Origin: Carnobacterium gallinarum DSM 4847
GTDB taxonomy: Bacteria; Bacillota; Bacilli; Lactobacillales; Carnobacteriaceae
Direction of reading: 5' to 3'
Length of the DNA stretch: 64,000 nucleotides
NCBI RefSeq assembly: GCF_000744375.1
Contig: NZ_JQLU01000005.1
Span: forward strand, 1,302,001 to 1,366,000
Shown: piece after piece, positions 26,629 through 34,187 of the stretch
Numbering within the stretch: position 1 is the first letter of the stretch
How the letters are laid out: the number at the start of each line of letters is the position of its first letter
Notes under the pieces: generated by a model
Databases searched by the model: none
The model's input: the letters and a program-made list of their open reading frames with translations, nothing else
What the model was told of the DNA's origin: nothing
Position numbers and translations under genes: made by a program

Positions 26629-27373
26629 AAATAATTGCCAACAATACATCTAAAACTAAAATAAGATTGGAATTGAAGGAATTTTCTAAGCTAATCGGGG
26701 TCTCGGTAGCAATCATAAATCCAATTGTATAGGGTGACTCTTTAGCGATAGCTGAAGAAAATCCGACTATCGGAATTTTTTTAGTCTGAGCATGGTGTAA
26801 TTTTTCAGTTAGCTCGGTATCAGCAGGATGTTCTGCTAGAACGAGAAGCAAGCCCATTTCTTCGATTTTGTTGTTAAAACTTAACGATGTTTCCTGAGCC
26901 GGAAGAACCGTTGCGTGAAAACCTTTTTCTTGTAACTTTAACTGCAAATAATGAGCTAAAATCGTTGAACTGGCATTTTCAGCTGTAATCAAGATGCCCA
27001 AACTGGTTGTAAGAAGTTGTTGGAAAGCTAACATGTCCATCGCATCCATGTCGAGTAAAGTTTTCTGATAATTGACGAGATAGTCTTGATAGCGTGTTGT
27101 AAAATCAAGATCCACTTGTTCCATCGCAATTGTTGGATGTTGCTTTAAATGTTCAAGGCGCAAATGAGTAGCAAATTCAGTATAGCCACTAAAACCAAGT
27201 TTTTTACAAAGTCGAATGATAGTTGCTGTTGAAGTAGCCAGCTCTTTTGCTGTGTATCGAATGCTGCTCATCGTTTCATTTTGGCTATCTTTGATTAAAA
27301 ATGCTAGAATGTCATGTTCAATGTCGCTTAAATTTTTCCCTTTTGAGTAATCAAAATAATGGGGTTGAGTCAA
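26627..27373 (-). CDS. RpiR/MurR-family transcriptional regulator
   Basis: The 248-residue protein has an RpiR helix-turn-helix in the first 80 residues (TSTATIIRLCKKLGFSGYTEF) and a shorter, degenerate SIS-like C-terminal domain (about 105-248, LGILITAENASSTILAHYLQ). It shares the fold with the regulator at 2286-3134 but little detail. It is convergent with the mannitol operon and downstream of a region with decayed coding sequence, so its target is not obvious. GGAGGTC stands before the ATG. Confidence 0.82.
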   Translation of the reverse strand: MTQPHYFDYSKGKNLSDIEHDILAFLIKDSQNETMSSIRYTAKELATSTATIIRLCKKLGFSGYTEFATHLRLEHLKQHPTIAMEQVDLDFTTRYQDYLVNYQKTLLDMDAMDMLAFQQLLTTSLGILITAENASSTILAHYLQLKLQEKGFHATVLPAQETSLSFNNKIEEMGLLLVLAEHPADTELTEKLHHAQTKKIPIVGFSSAIAKESPYTIGFMIATETPISLENSFNSNLILVLDVLLAII

Positions 27374-28198
27374 GATGATTGACCTCCTAAATGTGCTTAT
27401 TAGAATTTTACTATAGCATAAAACTTGGAGATAATCTTATTATAAATACAACAAAGATAGGTGTTGCGCACATTATATAAGTGAATTAGTGAAAAAAGGA
27501 GAGAGCAATCAAGGCTTTAGCGGTGATATCTAGATTTGAGTACTACATATATACAGCCAATCAAAAGATGAAGAAGTTCAGTGAAGGATTGCTGAATTAT
27601 TATTTGGCGATTCATTCACTATTAGCACGAATGTATTCATAAAAATGACCGATGATGCTCATTAGATTGTCCAATGTGAGGCTCTAGACAGCCTATCAAG
27701 TAGAAAAAATCTCATTTATTTAATTTTGTTGAAGCCTTCAGTGATTTAGATGGATTTGTGCATACGTATACGGTTAGTCCTCTTATAATGCGTACCTAGC
27801 TTTATTTCTGCAGGAATCCATAGAGCCATTAACGATTATCCTGATAAATAAGTGTCACAACTTCATGCCAAAATTACTTCGGCAAACTTACTTTATTGGC
27901 GGGTGATCACACTATCAAAAAACAGAAACAGCTAGGAACGGATGGCTGTTTAATGTATGCGGAAGAAACTTTATTTCGCTTAGAAGAATAGTTGGAATGT
28001 TAGGTGATTTATTTTTGTTGTTGTTTTAAATAACATCGATATAATAAAGCTTACATTCTATACTTGTAGGCTTTTGTTTGTTTATTTAGAATCTATTTTG
28101 TTAAAAAGACGTATTACACGGAAAAATAAAAATTGATATATGATAAAAATCTAATTAGTATAATAATGTAACGTAAATTATATTAAGGAGTGAATGGA
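27374..28198. other. Intergenic stretch with decayed coding sequence
   Basis: Between the RpiR gene and the repeat protein I see broken protein-like frames but no intact gene. From about 27569 one reads MKKFSEGLLNYYLAIHSLLA before a stop. From about 27800 others read AGIHRAINDYPDK and SQLHAKITSANLLYWR, and another frame over 27869-27991 ends AEETLFRLEE followed by a stop. The overlapping open frames suggest a gene disrupted by several frameshifts. I cannot name the family. A promoter for the downstream gene probably lies near 28130-28175. Confidence 0.35.
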
Positions 28199-29968
28199 AT
28201 GAAAAAAATGAAGTCTAAGTTAATTTTTATGTTGATTTTATGTTTGTCAGTACTGATTGGATTTGCTAAACCAGTAGATGCAGCTATCAGTGACCCAGCA
28301 ATCTATAGTATTGTTGGGACAGTATTTACAGATACAAATGAAAATGGTGTTTATGAATTGCCGTTGTTGGAAGTGCCACAAACCAATAAGCAAGTGGCTT
28401 TGTATCGAAGTTTGGCTGATGCAGAAGCGAATGTAAATCCTGTTAAATCAGTAAAAACCAATGGAATTGGTGCCTATAATTTTTCTCGATTGACAGTAGG
28501 TACTTATTTTATCAAGTATGGTATTGAAGATAAGACTAGACCAATTGTTCAAAAGAAAACAGCCTTAAATCCTAATGGTGAACCTGTGAACGGAGTAGTT
28601 CAGGTAGAGATTACAGCCGGAAATTTAGTTAATATTACTGATTTAGCAACTAAGAAAATTATTAATTTAACTATGACCGTTTTTGAAGATTTGAACATGA
28701 ACGGTGTGATGGATTCAAGTGAAACAATCTTGGATGGTAAAACGCTGATTTTTATTGATTTAATTAAGACTAAAGCAATGCTAGATTCAGGTGATTTGGG
28801 AAAAATCGACTTAGTAATGGCAGTTCTGAATGCAGTAGGAGGAAGCATTGACGTTGGAAATGGTGCAATGGCATTTAGAACAACAGCTAATGGGAAAGTT
28901 CTTGATATGCCAGATATTGATGCAGGAATGTATGTCATGATTCGTTCGCCATTTAATCTAACGCTTAATGATTTGATGGGAAATGTTTCTAAAATCCAAG
29001 TTATTCTTGATATTGTTGAAGGCAAAGATATGACTGAAATTATAAATCATCCAGAATTAATCAGTACAGGCGATATTACAACTACCTATGACAATGATTA
29101 TTTGAAAAAAGTAGTAAGTTTTCTACCAAAAGCAATTAATACGATAGATAGCTTAGATACTGGTAAATATTTAGGAACCGATGTTGGCACGAATGTCGAT
29201 AAAATTTTAGGAGACGCCAGAGGGATTGTGAAGATTTTAAACAATATTCCAGCAATGCGGTTTGCTAAAGTCGATATATTCGGAAATAGTTATGATTTAA
29301 CAGGCTTCAAAGTAGTGAAAACGACTGATTTTCGCTTTGGTGTTCGGAGTTTAGCTTCAATTTCAGGAACAGTTTTTAATGATATTAATGGAAATGGTAC
29401 ACAAAATTCACTTGAATTATCCAAATCAATTTCGTTAACAGCTTACAATGAACAAGGTGAGGTTTTAAGAACAATTACAACACCAGAAGCTTTAGGCGGG
29501 TATAAAATTGATCAACTACCTTATGATACAACGATTTATTTAGTGGCAGGTGGTGAAAATCCAATTAGTCCAAGATACGAAGGAGAAGTTCCATCAATTT
29601 TTGACCCAAATCGAGTAGTTGGTGTTTATAATTTTGCTAGTGCAGATCCTAATTCAACTGTAAAACAAACTATTGGATTATCAATCTTTAGCCAACCGGG
29701 GATGGTTGTAAAATCGCAAAATGCAGCCAATCAAACAGCGGTAGTTACATTTAGTAATAAAAACTCTGGAAAATTAAATGTAAACTATAGCCTTAATGGT
29801 GGAGAAATCCAAACCACAACGGTGAATGCTAAAAATATATTTGGTGGAGATGCTAAAAAGGATGTCACTTTAACAAATCTACAATCGGGTACAAATAGTT
29901 TGAAAGTTTACTGGACAGCGGGACCTTACAAAGGGAAAGTTATTGAATTTTTTATTGAAGGGCCTTAA
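28199..29968 (+). CDS. Secreted SdrD-B-like repeat protein without a sorting signal
   Basis: The protein of about 589 residues has a signal peptide (about 1-31, ending near AKPVDA) followed by three Ig-like SdrD-B/Cna-B-type units, seen as GTVFTDTNENGVYE, TMTVFEDLNMNGVMD and GTVFNDINGNGTQN. Each carries the Asp/Asn-rich calcium-binding-like loop of this fold. The C terminus is another beta-rich domain with no LPXTG, membrane helix or basic tail, so it is probably released or held non-covalently. The ATG at 28199 is chosen because AAGGAG lies eight bases before it; the GTG at 28190 overlaps that site. Such domains occur in adhesins, but the ligand is unknown. Confidence 0.8.
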   Translation: MKKMKSKLIFMLILCLSVLIGFAKPVDAAISDPAIYSIVGTVFTDTNENGVYELPLLEVPQTNKQVALYRSLADAEANVNPVKSVKTNGIGAYNFSRLTVGTYFIKYGIEDKTRPIVQKKTALNPNGEPVNGVVQVEITAGNLVNITDLATKKIINLTMTVFEDLNMNGVMDSSETILDGKTLIFIDLIKTKAMLDSGDLGKIDLVMAVLNAVGGSIDVGNGAMAFRTTANGKVLDMPDIDAGMYVMIRSPFNLTLNDLMGNVSKIQVILDIVEGKDMTEIINHPELISTGDITTTYDNDYLKKVVSFLPKAINTIDSLDTGKYLGTDVGTNVDKILGDARGIVKILNNIPAMRFAKVDIFGNSYDLTGFKVVKTTDFRFGVRSLASISGTVFNDINGNGTQNSLELSKSISLTAYNEQGEVLRTITTPEALGGYKIDQLPYDTTIYLVAGGENPISPRYEGEVPSIFDPNRVVGVYNFASADPNSTVKQTIGLSIFSQPGMVVKSQNAANQTAVVTFSNKNSGKLNVNYSLNGGEIQTTTVNAKNIFGGDAKKDVTLTNLQSGTNSLKVYWTAGPYKGKVIEFFIEGP

Positions 29969-29987
29969 TTAAACAGTGTAATAACGA

Positions 29988-30042
29988 GAAATCCTTATCT
30001 TGTCTAAAGTTGTTCTAACTTTAGCAAGAATAAGGGTTTTTT
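29988..30042 (+). terminator. Terminator after the repeat protein
   Basis: The outer arms AAATCCTTATCTTG and CAAGAATAAGGGTTT enclose the inner stem CTAAAGTT/AACTTTAG, and a T-run follows. Confidence 0.8.
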
Positions 30043-30148
30043 ACGATGAAGTAGCTAGTTAAAAATAAAATATTTAAGTAGCATAAACAGATTAAGTATT
30101 AGATAATAGAGGTAGGTTTAAAATAAACTATGTTTTGGAGGTAGGAAT

Positions 30149-30703
30149 GTGAAAACTGAAAAAGAGAAAATGATTGCTGGTGAATTCTATCGACCGGAAG
30201 ATGCTGAATTAAGAGCAGGTCGTGAGGCGTCACGCAAAGTGATTAATCAATTCAATCAATCCGAAGATAAAAAGGAACGCTCAGAATTATTACAGCAATT
30301 TTTTGGAAAATTTAGTGGGGATAGTTTTATTGAACCAAATCTTAGAGCAGATTATGGTTATAATATTTACACAGGTAAGAATTTCTATGCGAATTTTGAT
30401 TGTACGTTTTTAGATACATGTCCGATTACAATTGGTGATAACGTTATGTTTGCACCAGGTGTTCAACTTTATACAGCTACACATCCCCTTGATCCAGATG
30501 AACGAAACAGCGGTTTAGAATTCGGAAAGCCAATTACGATTGGCAATAATGTTTGGATTGGTGGCTCAGCAATTGTTATTCCAGGCGTAACTTTAGGAGA
30601 TAATGTTGTGGTTGGGGCAGGATCAGTTGTAACAAAATCATTTCCAGCTAATTCAGTAATTGCTGGGAATCCCGCAAAATTAATTAAAACAATTGAAAGC
30701 TAA
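30149..30703 (+). CDS. Sugar O-acetyltransferase, maltose acetyltransferase type
   Basis: The 184-residue protein belongs to the left-handed beta-helix acetyltransferases. It has the Maa/LacA N-terminal helical cap (MIAGEFYRPEDAEL), the active-site loop with the catalytic histidine in YTATHPLDPDER, and hexapeptide repeats (TIGNNVWIGGSAIVIPGVTL, VVVGAGSVVTKSFP, NSVIAGNPAKLIK). It transfers acetyl from acetyl-CoA to a sugar hydroxyl. The start is a GTG at 30149, because the nearby ATG at 30147 is directly followed by a stop. TTGGAGG precedes it. It leads a three-gene transcript with the VOC protein and chorismate mutase. Confidence 0.9.
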   Translation: MKTEKEKMIAGEFYRPEDAELRAGREASRKVINQFNQSEDKKERSELLQQFFGKFSGDSFIEPNLRADYGYNIYTGKNFYANFDCTFLDTCPITIGDNVMFAPGVQLYTATHPLDPDERNSGLEFGKPITIGNNVWIGGSAIVIPGVTLGDNVVVGAGSVVTKSFPANSVIAGNPAKLIKTIES

Positions 30704-30733
30704 AATAGACTAAATAATAGGAGTGAGTATACA

Positions 30734-31114
30734 ATGAGAATTGAACATGTAGCGATTTGGGTAAAAGATATTGAAAAAATGCGTCAATTTTATCAAACAT
30801 ATTTTAATGCATCCGTAAATGATTTGTACCATAATCCAATAAAGAAATTTAACTCTTATTTTTTAACATTTACGGATGGGGCACGGCTGGAAATTATGGA
30901 AAGAGCAGATATTCAAACGGGACATCCAGGAGACTCTTTAGGTTGGGCACATATCGCTTTTTCAGTGGGATCAAAAGAAAAGGTTGAAGAATTGACGACT
31001 AGATTAGTACAGGATGGCTATGCTTGTACTAATGGTCCACGAATAACTGGGGATGGATACTATGAAAGTGTAGTTGAAGATCCAGAAAAGAATTTAATTG
31101 AAATTACTGAGTAA
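30734..31114 (+). CDS. VOC-family (glyoxalase-like) protein
   Basis: The 126-residue product contains two halves of a vicinal oxygen chelate fold, with the metal-binding positions expected in [14 protein letters not shown] (His5), [19 protein letters not shown] and NLIEITE. It could be a glyoxalase or another metal-dependent isomerase or dioxygenase; the substrate is unknown. It is 30 bp downstream of the acetyltransferase and 27 bp upstream of the chorismate mutase start. The ribosome-binding site is AGGAGTGAG. Confidence 0.85.
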   Translation: MRIEHVAIWVKDIEKMRQFYQTYFNASVNDLYHNPIKKFNSYFLTFTDGARLEIMERADIQTGHPGDSLGWAHIAFSVGSKEKVEELTTRLVQDGYACTNGPRITGDGYYESVVEDPEKNLIEITE

Positions 31115-31141
31115 GTATTGAGCAGTATAGGGGGAATGATT

Positions 31142-31405
31142 ATGTTAGAAAAGCAAAGACAAGAGATAGATCAATTAGATCGAGAATTAGTAGCGCTATT
31201 TGAAAAAAGAATGGCAGTTGTAACTGAAATCGGGGAAATAAAAAAATCACAGAATTTACCAATATTTGATGAAGCGCGTGAAGATGCTGTTATTCAACGA
31301 GCAAAAAAACGCCTAATTAATTCCGAATATGCTCCATATATTGATGAATTTTTTACAGATTTGATGAAGACAACTAAGAAATTCCAACAAAATTTAATGA
31401 AATAA
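31142..31405 (+). CDS. Chorismate mutase, AroQ type
   Basis: The 87-residue helical protein has the AroQ features: a long first helix with IDQLDRELVALFEKRMAVV, the conserved IGEIKKSQNLPIFDEARE turn with the active-site lysine and arginine, and a C-terminal helix. It catalyses chorismate to prephenate, the first step towards Phe and Tyr. Monofunctional short forms are usual in Lactobacillales. AGGGGGA precedes the ATG at 31142 with seven-base spacing; the in-frame ATG at 31136 is too close. It closes the transcript, followed by a strong terminator. Confidence 0.88.
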   Translation: MLEKQRQEIDQLDRELVALFEKRMAVVTEIGEIKKSQNLPIFDEAREDAVIQRAKKRLINSEYAPYIDEFFTDLMKTTKKFQQNLMK

Positions 31406-31440
31406 AAAAACGAGGCGTTTACTATACGTCTCGTTTTTTT
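31404..31440. terminator. Bidirectional terminator after chorismate mutase
   Basis: AAAAAACGAGGCG pairs with CGTCTCGTTTTTTT. It overlaps the 3' end of the convergent gene, whose basic tail is encoded in the same bases. Confidence 0.9.
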
Positions 31441-32039
31441 CGTTTTTTAACTTCCACAGAGGTTTTAGTTGGTAAACTATTGCCACTAGTTCTTTTTTGC
31501 TTTTTTCTTTTAGCTCGTTTTTGTTGTAAAATTAATTTTTGCTTTAGTTGTTCATTTTCTTCTTTTGTCTCAATATAAGAAAAATAGACTAAAGAAATTA
31601 AATAAATGACACATAAATAGAGATAAGTAATAATCAAAGTATTTTTGCTAAAACTTGTAAAATAAGAAAAAATCGCAATGATGGTAATGATTAAGACTTG
31701 GTATTTGCTAGGCAAATACATTTGATCTCTTTTCCCCCAAAGTTCTTTAAGAAGTTTTAAAAGCTGTTCCCAAAATGTTGGAGGTTTCACTTTGTTTGGT
31801 CTTTTTTTTGTTTTATTTTTATTTGTAAGGGGCTCTTTCCTATGTTTCTTTTTTACTGAAGTTTTTTGACTAGGAGTAGAGGGACGGTTTCTTTTCTTGT
31901 TATTTGCAAAGAGAAAAATAACAGAATCAGGACTAAGTACAAAACTATTGATAATTAGTACCCCAAATGCGACTATAATGGTATAATAGAATACAATAGT
32001 ATAAATAGTGAAAAAGTAGTTAGGTTGTATAATAGTTAA
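31422..32039 (-). CDS. Multi-pass membrane protein with Lys/Arg-rich loops; no standard start codon
   Basis: The frame is open from a stop near 32090 down to 31422 and encodes what looks like one coherent protein. It has two hydrophobic segments (about residues 8-45, including VAFGVLIINSFVLSPD), a highly basic cytoplasmic loop (KKRNRPSTPSQK), two further hydrophobic segments (ITIIAIFSYFTSF and LYLCVIYLISLVYF), and a basic tail (KRAKRKKQKR). The first ATG, GTG or TTG in the frame is the GTG at 31790, which would remove the first pair of helices. AAGGGAG at about 32043-32049 fits an initiation near 32039 on TTA or ATT, but neither is a usual start codon. The ORF may be a mutated gene, or use a rare start such as ATT. 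It faces away from the acidic coiled-coil gene. Confidence 0.55.
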   Translation of the reverse strand, partial: LTIIQPNYFFTIYTIVFYYTIIVAFGVLIINSFVLSPDSVIFLFANNKKRNRPSTPSQKTSVKKKHRKEPLTNKNKTKKRPNKVKPPTFWEQLLKLLKELWGKRDQMYLPSKYQVLIITIIAIFSYFTSFSKNTLIITYLYLCVIYLISLVYFSYIETKEENEQLKQKLILQQKRAKRKKQKRTSGNSLPTKTSVEVKKRKKRDV

Positions 32040-32224
32040 TTCTCCCTTCAGTAAAGATTTTAAGCACCCATTTGATGTGTTTTAGAATAAAATTACTAGT
32101 TCCATTTTACCATAATATACTAAACTTATGGTGAATTTAAGGGAAATATAAAGATTATAGACAGATTTATTGTGAATGATTTGGCAGATGAAGTATTGAA
32201 TTAAAAAATATTGGAGGAATGAAG

Positions 32225-33010
32225 ATGTTACCATTCGCCTGGTTCAAGAAAAAAGATAAGTATGAAGAGTACGATGATGAATATGAGGAGTATGAAGACG
32301 AAGAATACGAAGATGAAGAATATGATGAAGAGTATGATGATGATGAATACGAAGATGAAGAATTAGAGCCAGAAGAGGATACTAGTAAATATGATTACGA
32401 AGCAATTGCTGGTAATTTTGAAAAAGAAAATGCTCGTCTATTTAAAGATAATGAACGTGTTAAACGTAAATTAGCCATGGCTGAAGAAGAATTGAAAATG
32501 ATTGGTCTTGAAAAAAATCAATTACAAGAGAAGTTTGAAAATGTAGAAAAAGGCAATGATTTAACAAATCAAAGCACGAAAAAACAATTAAAAGATACCA
32601 TCGCGCTATATACAAAAGTCAATGAAGAAAATAAATCATTGAAGGAACAATTGGATAAACTCAATACTTATGGATTTGATATTATCGAAACCGAGAAAAA
32701 ATTAGCAAAATATCATGTAGTCGAGCGTGAAAATGAAGAGCTTAAAACGCAGTTAATGAATGTAAAAGTTGATTTAGCTGATGCCGTTCTGAACGCTAAG
32801 CAAATGGCCAAGGATATTGTGAATAAAGCTAGTGAAGAAGCAAACAAATATCAAACGAGTGTAGAAACAAAGCGTAATTCTGTTACAGAAGAAATTAATG
32901 AAATCTACCATGAACTGGATCATTCAAGATTGAAATTAAACAATTTGTTTAATGAAGTTCGTATTCAAGTAGATCAATTAAAGAATGTTGTTGAAGAAAA
33001 GAATGATTAA
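32225..33010 (+). CDS. Coiled-coil protein with an acidic Tyr-rich N terminus, DivIVA-like C terminus
   Basis: The 261-residue protein begins with MLPFAWFKKKDK, then about 40 residues that are almost only Glu, Asp and Tyr (11-52). A long coiled coil follows (about 65-180), then a second helical segment (about 195-258) with AKQMAKDIVNKASEEANKYQ, the kind of heptads seen in DivIVA/GpsB-family C termini. It is probably cytoplasmic. The ATG at 32225 is preceded by TTGGAGG with seven-base spacing; the ATG at 32219 is only one base after GGAGG. Together with the next genes it forms a cluster of filament-like proteins. The exact family is not recognised. Confidence 0.75.
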   Translation: MLPFAWFKKKDKYEEYDDEYEEYEDEEYEDEEYDEEYDDDEYEDEELEPEEDTSKYDYEAIAGNFEKENARLFKDNERVKRKLAMAEEELKMIGLEKNQLQEKFENVEKGNDLTNQSTKKQLKDTIALYTKVNEENKSLKEQLDKLNTYGFDIIETEKKLAKYHVVERENEELKTQLMNVKVDLADAVLNAKQMAKDIVNKASEEANKYQTSVETKRNSVTEEINEIYHELDHSRLKLNNLFNEVRIQVDQLKNVVEEKND

Positions 33011-33050
33011 AAAAAGCTTTCCTCCGATTTTTTTGGAGGAAGCTTTTTTT
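33008..33050 (+). terminator. Terminator after the acidic coiled-coil gene
   Basis: AAAAAAGCTTTCCTCC pairs with GGAGGAAGCTTTTTTT around a nine-base T-rich loop. Confidence 0.92.
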
Positions 33051-33167
33051 GTGCAATAGCTTCTGCTAGTTAGATTAAATATTATTGACACTATTCATCA
33101 TATTGTCTAGTACTTTTTTAGAAATTTAAGCATTACAATAGGTATATATCAGAAAAGGAGAGATAGT

Positions 33168-34100
33168 ATGTTATTATATATTCGCTTAACGCGTGCACTA
33201 AAAAATTCTGGAGCAGTTACTATACTAGGACTGATACTTTTGTTTTTGGGATGGACAAAAGATACTTATATTAAATGGAATGTAGAATACACACAATATG
33301 CTATATTTGGCGGCGGATTCTTAGTTTTAATAGGTATTTACATTTTTATTCGCAATTTTAGTGGTTTATTATCCACTTTTGAAAATCAACAAGCAGATTT
33401 TTTATTTCAACATATTGCGCCAGAAGATAAGCGGAAATATTTAGCTGTAGGAGCATTGTATTCAACCCATCTTTATCGAACTATCGAATGTTTGGATAAT
33501 TTCTTTTTACAAAAAAAAGAAAACATAGATCAAGGAAAAAAGAATATTGAAGAGTATTGGGACATTGTTGATGAGCAGTCAGCGAAAAAACAACTTGATT
33601 GGTTGCTATACAGAGGACACCGAAATAATTATGAGGTAATTGATGAAGTAAAATTTATTTTTGCTCAGCTACAGGGACAGACTGCAATGACCAAAGAATT
33701 GTCGATACTAGTAAAAAATATAAAAAAAATTACTTACACTTGTCAAAAAAATAACAATGAGTATATTGATGAAACGAACATTTATAAGTGTAGTACTATT
33801 AGTGGTTGGGATTACATTCGTGGTGTTAGTGTTGCTAAAAATTGTTATAATTTAGGTTATTTAAATGAAGAAGAAGCGTGGCAGTATATAATCTCGTTTG
33901 GTAAAAATGTCAAAAATGAATTTTCTTCTTGGGAAGAACTTGCGATATCATTTTTAATTGGTCGTTATATTTGGTCAGAAGATTGTGAACAGGAAGAGTA
34001 TGTTAAAAAAATATCAGATTTATTTTCTTTTTATGATGAAAATGAAGAAGATGGGTTTAAAGAAAATATTTGGAAAAAATATTCGATAAGTGAATTATAG
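33168..34100 (+). CDS. Membrane protein with DUF1266 domain
   Basis: The 310-residue protein has two N-terminal membrane helices (about 16-31 and 43-61), then a cytoplasmic helical region and a C-terminal DUF1266 domain, recognised from ISGWDYIRGVSVAKNCYNLG, LNEEEAWQYI and FSSWEELAISFLIGRYIW. The function of DUF1266 is unknown; members are often fused to membrane helices. It has its own ribosome-binding site (AAGGAGAG) and stands between the two coiled-coil genes, convergent with the Asp-rich one, so it may belong to the same membrane-linked machinery. That link is inferred from position only. Confidence 0.75.
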   Translation: MLLYIRLTRALKNSGAVTILGLILLFLGWTKDTYIKWNVEYTQYAIFGGGFLVLIGIYIFIRNFSGLLSTFENQQADFLFQHIAPEDKRKYLAVGALYSTHLYRTIECLDNFFLQKKENIDQGKKNIEEYWDIVDEQSAKKQLDWLLYRGHRNNYEVIDEVKFIFAQLQGQTAMTKELSILVKNIKKITYTCQKNNNEYIDETNIYKCSTISGWDYIRGVSVAKNCYNLGYLNEEEAWQYIISFGKNVKNEFSSWEELAISFLIGRYIWSEDCEQEEYVKKISDLFSFYDENEEDGFKENIWKKYSISEL

Positions 34101-34135
34101 AAATAAAATACACTAAGGATACTAGCAACTAAATA

Positions 34136-34187
34136 AAAAGGATGAAGCACAATCATGAAAGATTGTGCTTCATCCTTTTTTTATCTT
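34136..34187. terminator. Bidirectional terminator
   Basis: AAAAGGATGAAGCACAATC pairs perfectly with GATTGTGCTTCATCCTTTT, with an A-run before and a T-run after. It overlaps the stop codon and basic tail of the convergent Asp-rich coiled-coil gene. Confidence 0.93.

Noticed and set aside
28600-29025. Leftward 141-codon frame opposite the secreted repeat protein
   Set aside because: The rightward gene has signal peptide, repeats and ribosome-binding site; the opposite frame has none.
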